Below, in pieces: positions 26,039-34,183 of a stretch of 64,000 bases of DNA. Every line of letters starts with the position of its first letter. The stretch's first letter is position 1. The DNA lies in NCBI RefSeq assembly GCF_000963865.1, contig NZ_CP011071.1, positions 558,001-622,000 on the forward strand, read 5' to 3'. The notes under the pieces were generated by a model. The model saw nothing but the letters and a program-made list of their open reading frames with translations, had not been told where the DNA came from and made no database searches. The DNA comes from Flagellimonas lutaonensis (GTDB taxonomy: Bacteria > Bacteroidota > Bacteroidia > Flavobacteriales > Flavobacteriaceae). A program made the translations under genes and the position numbers.

Positions 26039-26956
26039 TCACGAAACGCTGACATGTTCTTGTAAAAGGTCATCCAGTTTTTCACTGGATTTTTTCTGGC
26101 TTTTGGCATGTGCGTTGAAATCTGACCAAGGGTCGCCCTTTTTCTTTAATCGCTGAAAAATGGAGTTGATGTCAAAGCTTTGGGCATTGAGTTTTTTATT
26201 GTCAAGTTCGCTCCAGTACAAGGGGGTGGCCACAGGTGCTCCTTTCAAGGCCCTTACCGAAAATGGCGCAATTGCCGTCTGGGCATACGCGTTTCTCAGG
26301 TAATCGACAAAGAGTCTGTTCTTTCGGTCTTTTTTTCTGATGGCTGTGGTGAACTCTTTGGGGTTTCTTCGGCAGAGGTAGTCGGCCACTCTCTTGGCAA
26401 ATTCACGGGTCTCGTCAAAATTTTGGGTGCCGTCTAAGGGTGCGGCTATGTGAAGCCCCCTTGACCCCGTGGTCATCACAAAAGTATGCAGCCCCATCTT
26501 CTGTTCAAGCAGGTCGTGAAGTGCCTTGGCCGCCTTTATCACCAAAGAAAAGTTGCCGTTAGGCGGATCTAGATCAAAAACCAGTTTATCAGGATAGTCC
26601 AGCCTATGCACTTTGCCAAGCGTCACGTGAAACTCGATGACATCTTGATTGGCAAGGTACGCCAAGGTTTCTTTGTTGTTGCAAAGCACTTGGTTGAGCC
26701 ATCCATCTTCTTTTTTTACCCTTGCGGTCTGTATCCAGTTCGGAAAATGATCTGACGCATTTTTTTGATAAAAGCCTTCTTGGTCTATGCCGTCAGTGAA
26801 ACGTCTCATGGTCAACGGGCGGTCTTTCAAATAGGGCAGCATATAGTCTGCAATACGTTCGTAATACCCCACTATTCCGCTTTTGGGGATCCCTGAAGCG
26901 GGAAAGAGCAGCTTGTCGCCATGGGTCAGTGTTATTTTAGGGTTTTCCTTTTCCAT
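26039..26956 (-). CDS. LigD-type primase-polymerase domain protein
   Basis: 305 residues from ATG 26956 (MEKENPKITLTHGDKLLFP). This start fits the family; a longer frame from 27010 would overlap the regulon promoter. It matches the polymerase domain of LigD: YYERIADYMLPYLKDRPLTM, EGFYQKN, FDLDPP (metal-binding DLD), TTGSRGLHI and RLFVDYLRN. No ligase domain is fused and no Ku gene is in the window. It may fill gaps or insert ribonucleotides in non-dividing cells. The mapped -7 box ends 6 bases before the ATG, so the mRNA would be nearly leaderless. Confidence 0.85.
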   Translation of the reverse strand: MEKENPKITLTHGDKLLFPASGIPKSGIVGYYERIADYMLPYLKDRPLTMRRFTDGIDQEGFYQKNASDHFPNWIQTARVKKEDGWLNQVLCNNKETLAYLANQDVIEFHVTLGKVHRLDYPDKLVFDLDPPNGNFSLVIKAAKALHDLLEQKMGLHTFVMTTGSRGLHIAAPLDGTQNFDETREFAKRVADYLCRRNPKEFTTAIRKKDRKNRLFVDYLRNAYAQTAIAPFSVRALKGAPVATPLYWSELDNKKLNAQSFDINSIFQRLKKKGDPWSDFNAHAKSQKKSSEKLDDLLQEHVSVS

Positions 26957-26962
26957 GATATC

Positions 26963-27005
26963 CAAAACTAACACAGTTGCCAAATTTTCTAAATGATGCA
27001 CATCA
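26963..27005 (-). promoter_or_regulatory. Regulon site 6: LigD-like polymerase promoter
   Basis: TGAT-GCAC-ATCA at 26994-27005 and a perfect -7 box TAGTTTTG starting at 26970 on the minus strand. Confidence 0.7.
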
Positions 27006-27084
27006 GCCATGTAAATTTTAACAGTTCATTTTTCCCCTATGGTACGTAACAATGAACTCATCTTGGGTTCAATACATTTCAGAC

Positions 27085-27127
27085 TGACCCACATCATTTG
27101 ATAAGACATTCACAACACCCATATTTA
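27085..27127 (+). promoter_or_regulatory. Regulon site 7: promoter of the sigma-like gene operon
   Basis: TGAC-CCAC-ATCA at 27085-27096. At the standard spacing the -7 is weak (CATATTTA, 27120); a shift of two bases gives TATTTATG. Confidence 0.55.
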
Positions 27128-27165
27128 TGCCCATTGTAATTAAACAGAATACCATGCAAAAGACC

Positions 27166-27927
27166 ATGAGACAAGAAAAGGGCAAAGCCTTTCATGAGAG
27201 GGTTGCAGCGGCTTTTGCCGACCTGAAACGATTAAAGGCCGAGGGCAATGATAAGGCCTTCAACGAACGATTGCTCGAGATTTTGCCCGCCGTGAAAAAT
27301 TATTTGGGCAGCAGGCTCAACAATGCCTTGCGAAAGGGAATTATCCCAAGGGGAAAGTATAGGGCAGATGATTTCTTGGACGAGCTTTTTTTGGAAGTCT
27401 TTGAACACTTTGATGAGGTATCTGACAAATCAGACCTGCATCCCTGGCTTTTCAAAAAGGCCGATGCACTTTTTGAAGATAAGTTGGTAGAAGAGGAATT
27501 CGATGCGGTGTTCTTCGAGAACATCCACAAATATTCGCAACTCGAATGGCAGGCCATGGAAGAAGAGTTCAGCACCGATGGCGATGGCGACCTTGTCATG
27601 CTAGAAGAATTGGATGACATCTCGTACAAAAGGCACGACTACTTGCTTAAAAATATTTTTCTAGAAGACGATAAAAAAGACCTGATGGCCAAACTTGACC
27701 ACCAGTTTGACAAAGATGCCATCGCCAGACATGTCGATCTCGTACTGAACCGTATGCCCGAACACATGCAGACCGTATTTCAACTTCATATTGAACAAAG
27801 GTTTGGGGCAGGTGAGATCGCCTTAATCAAAAGTCTTGCCGTTGCCGAGGTCGAACAGCTCTTAAGTGAGGCCAGACAGCGTCTTGAGAAAAGTCTATAC
27901 TATCGATACTTGATTGACAACACTTAA
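27166..27927 (+). CDS. Sigma-70-like protein, divergent
   Basis: An ATG at 27127 exists but lies on the -7 box, so I prefer the ATG at 27154 or 27166 (MRQEKGKAFHERV). The middle segment (YRADDFLDELFLEVFEHFDE, then LHPWLFKKADALFED) resembles sigma region 2, and the end (LNRMPEHMQTVFQLHIEQRFG, then LSEARQRLEKSL) resembles region 4. A long acidic insert separates them. It is either an ECF-like sigma factor or a derived protein that has lost DNA binding. Two unknown genes follow in the same direction. Confidence 0.55.
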   Translation: MRQEKGKAFHERVAAAFADLKRLKAEGNDKAFNERLLEILPAVKNYLGSRLNNALRKGIIPRGKYRADDFLDELFLEVFEHFDEVSDKSDLHPWLFKKADALFEDKLVEEEFDAVFFENIHKYSQLEWQAMEEEFSTDGDGDLVMLEELDDISYKRHDYLLKNIFLEDDKKDLMAKLDHQFDKDAIARHVDLVLNRMPEHMQTVFQLHIEQRFGAGEIALIKSLAVAEVEQLLSEARQRLEKSLYYRYLIDNT

Positions 27928-27937
27928 AAAATATACT

Positions 27938-28345
27938 ATGAACACTATGAATTCAAACCCCAAGACCGATTTCTTGCTCGGTGCGGGATTGGACATTCTG
28001 CACCAAGAAAGCAACGAATGGCTCGATACCATTGCCTTTTGGAAAGATGAAACAAGGTTTTTCGCCAAGCTGCTACAAAAAAAGAAAATCAAGAACGGTA
28101 CAGAACCCGAATATGCAAAAATGCTTGATAATCTTGACAGATTACATGCAGAACTGTTCGATTATCTGGCCGAAGATATCATTAAACACGAGAAGGTATT
28201 GGCCCGATTGCAAAAGGGAGAAAAAGGTCTTGCCGATGCCGATTATCGTCAAAAGCATCGAGAGTTGAAAAAAAAGATGGAGGTATTCACGAGCGATTTT
28301 CGTGAGTTCAAAAAAATGGTTTTCGGGTATGTAAAAGCCCTGTAG
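27938..28345 (+). CDS. Four-helix-type hypothetical protein, paralogue of 29941-30333
   Basis: 135 residues from ATG 27938, ten bases after the sigma-like gene. It shares with the gene at 29941-30333 the arrangement W-x-AFWKDE-x-x-F near residue 30, a LDRLHAELF/LEHFQNEFI segment, an I-x-KHE motif and a final aromatic helix. All helical, no catalytic motif. Function unknown. Confidence 0.65.
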   Translation: MNTMNSNPKTDFLLGAGLDILHQESNEWLDTIAFWKDETRFFAKLLQKKKIKNGTEPEYAKMLDNLDRLHAELFDYLAEDIIKHEKVLARLQKGEKGLADADYRQKHRELKKKMEVFTSDFREFKKMVFGYVKAL

Positions 28346-28389
28346 AATTGTACTAGTTGGCTATACGAAAGGTCCCAAAATAAAATCAT

Positions 28390-28746
28390 ATGCAACTTTT
28401 GATCTATACTGAAGAATATGAAATGGCCGACGGCATCGACCATTTTATGGATTTTTATTACGCTCTGGGTATGCGCTATTTGGCCAGTGACTTTCTACGT
28501 GAGGGGCTTTCGCCCCAGCATATTTCTGATGCGGTGATGCGGGCCATACGTTCGGGCAAGGCCTCAGGGCTTACCATACGTCAACATTTTATGCCTGTTT
28601 TCAGTAGCAGCGGTAAAGACGTAATCAGCGATTGCAAATTATCGCGATTGGGGTATGCACTGGTGCTTCTCAACGCCGATGTGACGTTCAGTGCTGCGGC
28701 CAATTGGCAGCGAAAAGTACTGGAACATTTTTTGGGGGAAGATTAG
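28390..28746 (+). CDS. Hypothetical protein (118 aa)
   Basis: Starts MQLLIYTEEYEMADGIDHF, with FYYALGMRYLASDFLREGLSP and a C-terminal WQRKVLEHFLGED. No family recognised. The stop TAG lies inside the TTAG target duplication of a MITE inserted immediately downstream. It is the third gene of the unit starting with the sigma-like gene. Confidence 0.65.
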   Translation: MQLLIYTEEYEMADGIDHFMDFYYALGMRYLASDFLREGLSPQHISDAVMRAIRSGKASGLTIRQHFMPVFSSSGKDVISDCKLSRLGYALVLLNADVTFSAAANWQRKVLEHFLGED

Positions 28747-28908
28747 GGCCTGTTAACACTAAACGAAAATCATGGATTTTTTGATGATTTTTTCGGATTT
28801 TGAGGCTGTTTTTGGTAAGCATAGCGGGCTATGTATCCGAAAACGAACAAAGAAATACGGAAAAAGGGCGAAAAAGCCACTTTTGGGCTTAGTGTTAACA
28901 GGCCTTAG
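28743..28908. mobile_element. MITE with 16-bp inverted ends and TTAG target duplication
   Basis: Perfect terminal inverted repeats GGCCTGTTAACACTAA (28747-28762) and TTAGTGTTAACAGGCC (28889-28904) flank a 158-bp element without coding capacity. The bases outside are TTAG on both sides (28743-28746, 28905-28908), a clean 4-bp duplication. It lies exactly between the stop codons of two convergent genes. Confidence 0.85.
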
Positions 28909-28909
28909 G

Positions 28910-29680
28910 TCATACATTGATGTGCAGCCCTATGGGGCAATGGTCGGAGCCGTGCACCTCTGAAAATATGTTGACCGATCGTACCTTTTTCATCAGTGAC
29001 GGACTCACCAAAAAATAATCGATGCGCCAACCTACATTGCGCTCTCTGGCCTTGAACCGATAGCTCCAATAGGTATAGACCACTTCATCAGGGTGGAGCT
29101 TTCGAAAGGCATCGACAAAACCCGAAGCGATGAAATTGTCCATACCGTCAATCTCGATCTGGGTATAGCCCGCTGTTTTGTTGTAGTTAGCCTTGTCGTT
29201 CTTGAGATCGATGGGCCTGTGCGCCACATTGAAATCGCCGCAGGCGATCACAGGTTTCGTTGCTTCCAAATTCTTGAGATACTTCAATAGGTCGGCATCC
29301 CAGATTTTTCTATAATCCAAACGAACCAATTGTTGCCCTGAATTGGGCACATAGACATTGACAAGATAAAAATCATCAAATTCGGCGCACTGTACCCTTC
29401 CCTCTGAATCGTGCTTGGGAACGCCCATATCGTTTTTGACCCCTTGTGGTTCTTTTTTGCTCAAAAGTGCAGTGCCCGAGTACCCTTTTTTATCGGCCGA
29501 GTTATAGTGGATTTCGTAGCCCGTCATTGGTGACAGCACATTTTTCACCTCATCGTCCTGTGCCTTGGTCTCTTGCAGGCAAAGGATGTCTGGATCCAGT
29601 TTTTCGATGTTTTCAAAAAAATCCTTTTTGGCGACCGCCCTGATGCCGTTTACGTTCCAAGAGATGATCTTGAGGCCCAT
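28910..29680 (-). CDS. xth: Exodeoxyribonuclease III
   Basis: 256 residues from the ATG at 29680 (MGLKIISWNVNGIRAV). An AP endonuclease/3' exonuclease for base excision repair. Motifs of the family are clear: SWNVNGIRA, LQETKAQ (metal Glu), YSGTALLSK, CGDFNVAH, YTYWSYRFKARERNVGWRIDY-type end and GSDHCPIGL (catalytic His). A longer frame to 29710 enters the fold-back repeat and is unlikely. No regulon site was seen. Confidence 0.93.
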   Translation of the reverse strand: MGLKIISWNVNGIRAVAKKDFFENIEKLDPDILCLQETKAQDDEVKNVLSPMTGYEIHYNSADKKGYSGTALLSKKEPQGVKNDMGVPKHDSEGRVQCAEFDDFYLVNVYVPNSGQQLVRLDYRKIWDADLLKYLKNLEATKPVIACGDFNVAHRPIDLKNDKANYNKTAGYTQIEIDGMDNFIASGFVDAFRKLHPDEVVYTYWSYRFKARERNVGWRIDYFLVSPSLMKKVRSVNIFSEVHGSDHCPIGLHINV

Positions 29681-29706
29681 GTTCGCTTGTTTTTTGGTAA
29701 AGATAA

Positions 29707-29869
29707 CCATTGTACAGTTTGACAGGATTTTCCTTCCCGATTACTTCGGGATTGCCCTTTCTATAAAGGGAGATTGAGAAAATCTTTATTCAATCCACCA
29801 AAGGCGGACAAGAGGAAAAGAATAAAGATTTTCTTTAGTTTTCAATCGCAATGTCAAAATGCACAATGG
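29707..29869. repeat. Fold-back repeat with nested inverted arms (MITE-like)
   Basis: Outer arms 29707-29724 and 29852-29869 match at 16 of 18 positions (CCATTGTACAGTTTGACA versus the reverse of the right arm). Inside, GAAAATCTTTATTC (29778-29791) pairs perfectly with 29820-29833, and a small TCCCGA/TCGGGA hairpin lies near 29735. No coding capacity. Confidence 0.55.
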
Positions 29870-29940
29870 GTCAAAGACAGTTCTCGATTACCTTTTTGAA
29901 AAAAGCCTTTGCCAGATGGGCCTTTTATCATGATGCGCGA

Positions 29941-30333
29941 TTACATATACTCGGTCAAAAATCGAAAAAATTCCTTTTTGAGATTTGCATAGATTTCACG
30001 CTGTGTTTCGATGCGGTTCCTGAATTCAAGATGCTTTTTCATCAAGGCAGTGTCCATGGCCTGTTGGCCCATTTTACTTTGACCAGCCATATTGGTCTCA
30101 TGCTTTTCTATGGTCTCTTGAAGGTCATCGATGACCCCACCATGAAGAATAAACTCATTTTGAAAATGCTCAAGCCGAACAAGCACTTCTTTGTCAGTGT
30201 AACGCGTTACCATTTCTTGCAGCCGATTTTTGAAAGAGCGCAACTCATCTTTCCAAAAGGCCAGCTCACTTCGCCAATGTTGGTGTTCAAAATGCAAATC
30301 TGAATTGTAAAATATTTCTTCCATTTTTTCCAT
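29941..30333 (-). CDS. Four-helix-type hypothetical protein, paralogue of 27938-28345
   Basis: 130 residues. Contains HWRSELAFWKDELRSF, LEHFQNEFILHGG, IEKHETN and a C-terminal LKKEFFRFLTEYM, the same order of motifs as the paralogue 2 kb away. It follows ftsH by 75 bases on the same strand, so it may be the last gene of the AhpD-FtsH operon. Confidence 0.65.
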   Translation of the reverse strand: MEKMEEIFYNSDLHFEHQHWRSELAFWKDELRSFKNRLQEMVTRYTDKEVLVRLEHFQNEFILHGGVIDDLQETIEKHETNMAGQSKMGQQAMDTALMKKHLEFRNRIETQREIYANLKKEFFRFLTEYM

Positions 30334-30408
30334 GACAAATTTTATTATTGATCAGTTTTTGTTTGTTTGTCTTTTTTTTCATTTGATGAAAGAGACAGAC
30401 ATAGCTAT

Positions 30409-32361
30409 TCACTTGGCACCATCTGCCAATATCTTTTCACTTCTTTTCCCCAAGAGTTTCTCAAGGTCTTCTTTGTCAACCACTTCTTGCCTTAGGAGGA
30501 GCTGTGCCAGTTTTTCAAGCTCTTCCCTATGATCCAACAACAGGGTCTTGGTGCGTTCATAGGCGGTGGTTACCAGATTTTGTACTTCTTTATCGATCAA
30601 TTTGGCCATTTCTTCGCTGTAGGGCTTTCCCAAAATGCGTTCGTTCTGGCCAGTGGAATCGTAATAACTGATAGGGCCAATTTCTTCGTCAAGCCCATAA
30701 TAGGACACCATGGTATAGGCTTGTTTGGTGACTTTTTCAAGGTCATCCAAAGCACCTGAAGATATTTCGTCAAAGATGATTTCTTCTGCGGCTCTTCCAC
30801 CCAGCGAAGCGCATATTTGGTCCATGAACTGTGATTTGGTCACAATTTGCCGTTCTTCGGGCAAGTACCAGGCAGAACCCAATGATTTCCCTCTCGGAAT
30901 AATGGACACCTTGACCAGGGAGTCTACATTCTTAAGGTGCCAACTAACCACAGCATGACCAGCTTCGTGATATGCTACGATTTCCTTTTCTTTGGGCGAG
31001 ATGATCTTACTCTTGCGTTCCAAACCACCGATGACACGGTCGCGGGCTTCCATAAAATCTTGCTGTTCCACTTCCGATTTCTTTTTTCTTGCGGCAATCA
31101 ATGCGGCTTCGTTGCAGATGTTGGCGATATCGGCCCCTGAAAAACCGGGGCTCAATTTGGCCAAGAGATCCACATCCACATTTTCTGAAAGTTTTAAAGG
31201 TCTCAGGTGTACCCCGAAAATTTCTTTTCGTTCTTCTTTGGTCGGCAACTCCAAATATATATGGCGATCGAACCTACCGGGCCGCAAAAGGGCCTTGTCA
31301 AGCACATCGGGGCGGTTGGTGGCGGCGAGTACGATGACCCCTGTATTGGGGCCAAAGCCGTCAAGCTCGGTGAGCAATTGGTTCAATGTGCTTTCGCGCT
31401 CATCGTTCGCCTGAAAGGCGTTGATTTTGCCACGCGAACGCCCTACGGCGTCGATTTCATCGATAAAAACAATGCTGGGTGCTTTTTCCTTGGCCTTCTT
31501 AAAGAGGTCTCGTACCCTAGAGGCACCGACGCCAACGAACATCTCTACGAACTCAGATCCCGACATCGAGAAGAAAGGTACGCCAGCTTCGCCAGCCACC
31601 GCTTTGGCCATAAGGGTCTTGCCGGTGCCCGGTGGACCTACGAGCATTACGCCTTTTGGTATCTTGGCACCCAATTTGGTATACGTTTCAGGGTTTTTAA
31701 GGAAATCGACCACTTCCATAACCTCGGCCTTCGCCTCTTTTAGTCCGGCGACATCTTTGAAGGTAGCCGAACTCTTGGTTCCCTTTTCTGATATTCTTGG
31801 TGCCGATTTCCCAAAATTGAATAACGGGTTACTGCCAGCTCCACCACCGCCCATTCTCCTAAGCATGTACACCCAAAACAGTATGATGATGCCCAAGGGA
31901 AGCAGCCAAGAGAATATGGTGATCCAGTTGGTGCGGTTCTCATAACGAACATCGATTTTTTCAATGTCGGGCATACCCTCTTGCGCTCTTTGCAATTTGC
32001 CCTCAAAACTCTCGACCGAGCCAATGGTGATATAATAGTGTGGGCCAATTTCTGACGTCAAGACACCATCGGTGACTTCTTTGAAATCTTCATCATCGAG
32101 TCGATCTTTTTTAAGGTAGATCTCTGCGATTTCTTTGTTGACGACCACAATTCTTTCAACGGCATTCTTGGCAAGCACGTTCTCCTCGAATTTTGCCCAA
32201 CTGATTTCGGTTGCCCTTCCCAAGGGGTTTGAGACTATCGAGAAAAATAGTATAAAACCGAGCAATAGCCAATAAAACCAGCTGATGCCATAGCCCCCAT
32301 AAGGTCGCTTTGGCATTTTACCTCCTTTTTTTGGGTTATTATTTTGTGGGTCATGCGCCAT
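30409..32361 (-). CDS. ftsH: ATP-dependent zinc metalloprotease FtsH
   Basis: 650 residues from ATG 32361 ([15 protein letters not shown]). This start overlaps the end of the AhpD-like gene by 11 bases. Two membrane helices ([16 protein letters not shown] and [21 protein letters not shown]) flank a periplasmic domain. The AAA module has Walker A GPPGTGKT, Walker [12 protein letters not shown] and the second region of homology [20 protein letters not shown]. The zinc site is HEAGH with a downstream Asp. It degrades damaged membrane and regulatory proteins. It is a stress copy in this island; another essential copy may exist elsewhere. Confidence 0.95.
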   Translation of the reverse strand: MAHDPQNNNPKKGGKMPKRPYGGYGISWFYWLLLGFILFFSIVSNPLGRATEISWAKFEENVLAKNAVERIVVVNKEIAEIYLKKDRLDDEDFKEVTDGVLTSEIGPHYYITIGSVESFEGKLQRAQEGMPDIEKIDVRYENRTNWITIFSWLLPLGIIILFWVYMLRRMGGGGAGSNPLFNFGKSAPRISEKGTKSSATFKDVAGLKEAKAEVMEVVDFLKNPETYTKLGAKIPKGVMLVGPPGTGKTLMAKAVAGEAGVPFFSMSGSEFVEMFVGVGASRVRDLFKKAKEKAPSIVFIDEIDAVGRSRGKINAFQANDERESTLNQLLTELDGFGPNTGVIVLAATNRPDVLDKALLRPGRFDRHIYLELPTKEERKEIFGVHLRPLKLSENVDVDLLAKLSPGFSGADIANICNEAALIAARKKKSEVEQQDFMEARDRVIGGLERKSKIISPKEKEIVAYHEAGHAVVSWHLKNVDSLVKVSIIPRGKSLGSAWYLPEERQIVTKSQFMDQICASLGGRAAEEIIFDEISSGALDDLEKVTKQAYTMVSYYGLDEEIGPISYYDSTGQNERILGKPYSEEMAKLIDKEVQNLVTTAYERTKTLLLDHREELEKLAQLLLRQEVVDKEDLEKLLGKRSEKILADGAK

Positions 32362-32710
32362 TCTTTTCCAAGATTGCAAATTGATCCAATGCTTCGAGCG
32401 CTTCACAGCCATAGACCACCGATGGGCCACCGCCCATCAATATGGCCACGCCAATGGTCTCTAATATTTCTTGAGAAGAAGCTCCTGCGGCCAGTGCATC
32501 GTGCACATGATAGGCGACACAGCCGTCACAGCGCACGGTAATAGCAATGCCCAGAGCAATAAGTTCTTTGGTTTTGGAAGAAAGTACGCCCTTGGCGGTA
32601 CTGGCAGTATGCAGTTCTCCAAAACTGTGCATGGTTGCAGGAATATGCTGTCGCAGTTTTTTCATGTTCCGCGTCAAGTCGTTGTACTTTTTTGAATGGT
32701 CTTTGATCAT
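32351..32710 (-). CDS. Carboxymuconolactone decarboxylase / AhpD-family protein
   Basis: 119 residues with the AhpD-like redox motif C-x-x-C-x-x-x-H in CDGCVAYHVHDAL about residue 60, and the VLSSKTKELIALGIAI helix. Such proteins act in peroxide reduction or as small thiol redox proteins. It is first in the operon with ftsH, driven by regulon site 8. Substrate unknown. Confidence 0.88.
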   Translation of the reverse strand: MIKDHSKKYNDLTRNMKKLRQHIPATMHSFGELHTASTAKGVLSSKTKELIALGIAITVRCDGCVAYHVHDALAAGASSQEILETIGVAILMGGGPSVVYGCEALEALDQFAILEKNGA

Positions 32711-32771
32711 AACTTTATTTTTTTGAATAGGTACGCCCTATTTTGTCAAGGTTTTAAGGTGAACATATAAC

Positions 32772-32814
32772 CAAAACTAGCTTACCCAGTTGAAGTTTGA
32801 AATGATACAGGTCA
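32772..32814 (-). promoter_or_regulatory. Regulon site 8: AhpD-FtsH operon promoter
   Basis: TGAT-ACAG-GTCA at 32803-32814 with a perfect -7 box TAGTTTTG starting at 32779 on the minus strand. Confidence 0.75.
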
Positions 32815-32927
32815 TTTGCGTGAAGGTTCTACCGTTTTGTTTTAACGACGATATTGAGCGCTGCCATGAAAAGCCTCGCGAATTGGGAAAGGCAATGGGA
32901 AAAGTACACAGGATGCGTGAATCAATG

Positions 32928-34112
32928 TCAAGAGACCATATCGAATGCCTGTTTCGCAATCTCAAGTTCCTCATCGGTGGCAATGACCAATATCTTGACC
33001 TTTGAAGTGCCTGTGTTGATTTCCATGAGGGAATCTGATCTTGATTCGTTTTTCGCATCATCCAATTTTAGGCCCAAATAATCCATATCGGCACAGACCC
33101 TTTTTCGCATTCGACTTGAATTTTCACCAATGCCCGCCGTAAACACAATGGCATCCAATCCGTTCATGGCGGCGGTGTAGGCCCCGATATATTTTTTAAT
33201 GCGATGGGCATTCATTTCAAGGGCCAGTTGGCAACTTGTGTTTCCCTTTTCCGCTTCGGCCTCAATATCGCGCAGATCGCTGAACCCAGTAAGGCCCAGC
33301 ATGCCACTCTTTTTGGTCAACAGGGTGTTCACTTCTTCCAAGGTATATCCCAAACTATCGACCAAGTGGAAAATAACCGAATGGTCTATGTCGCCGCTTC
33401 GCGAACCCATGATGAGTCCGTTCGAGGGGGCAAATCCAAGGCTGTGGTCCACACTTTTGCCATCGGCCACTGCGGTCATGCTGCAACCATTGCCCAGATG
33501 GATGGTGATGATTTTTGATTTGTCTTTCTTTAAATACGCAATGGCCTTTTCTGAGACATACTTGTGGCTGGTGCCATGAAACCCATATACCTGAATGCCG
33601 TGGTTCTCGTAAAATTCGTTGGGAATGGCATATTTGCGTGCCTTAACGGGCATGGTCTGGTGAAAGGCGGTATCAAAGACGGCCACCTGTTTGGCTCTGG
33701 GAAATAATTGTTCCGCTATAAGGATGCCCTCTAAATTATGCGGATTGTGCAAGGGGGCCAAAGCGGCAAACTCCTTTATTTCTTCCTTGACCGCTTGGGT
33801 GATTAAAGTGGTCTTGGCGAATGAGTCCCCGCCATGTACCACTCGATGGCCTACGGCAGCGATCTCATCAGGGCTTTTTATGGCCCCTTTTTTAGGATGC
33901 AGCAGCATATCCGCAATTTTTTGAAACCCTTCTTTATGGGTCTTGACCGCGTACTCTTTCTTGAAATCAACAACATTGGTCTTGTATGTCAGCACAGCAT
34001 CATCAGAACCGATACGTTCGACCCTGCCCGAACATACCACTCTTTGGGCCGGCATGGCGATCAGTTGGAATTTTATGGAGGAGCTTCCGGCGTTGATAAT
34101 GAGGATATTCAT
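32928..34112 (-). CDS. ackA: Acetate kinase
   Basis: 394 residues. It makes ATP from acetyl phosphate and ADP. Typical motifs: NAGSSSIKFQL at the N-terminus, AVGHRVVHGGD, FDTAFHQTMP, FHGTSHKYV, HLGNGCSMTAV and FTAGIGENS. It follows pta by 71 bases in the same operon. Together they allow fermentation-type ATP synthesis from acetyl-CoA. Confidence 0.96.
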   Translation of the reverse strand: MNILIINAGSSSIKFQLIAMPAQRVVCSGRVERIGSDDAVLTYKTNVVDFKKEYAVKTHKEGFQKIADMLLHPKKGAIKSPDEIAAVGHRVVHGGDSFAKTTLITQAVKEEIKEFAALAPLHNPHNLEGILIAEQLFPRAKQVAVFDTAFHQTMPVKARKYAIPNEFYENHGIQVYGFHGTSHKYVSEKAIAYLKKDKSKIITIHLGNGCSMTAVADGKSVDHSLGFAPSNGLIMGSRSGDIDHSVIFHLVDSLGYTLEEVNTLLTKKSGMLGLTGFSDLRDIEAEAEKGNTSCQLALEMNAHRIKKYIGAYTAAMNGLDAIVFTAGIGENSSRMRKRVCADMDYLGLKLDDAKNESRSDSLMEINTGTSKVKILVIATDEELEIAKQAFDMVS

Positions 34113-34183
34113 TTTTTAAGTTGATCGGTTACCAAGTTATCGGTTTGTTGTTTTTTGTTATTCCTTTACAGAAATTATTCAGC

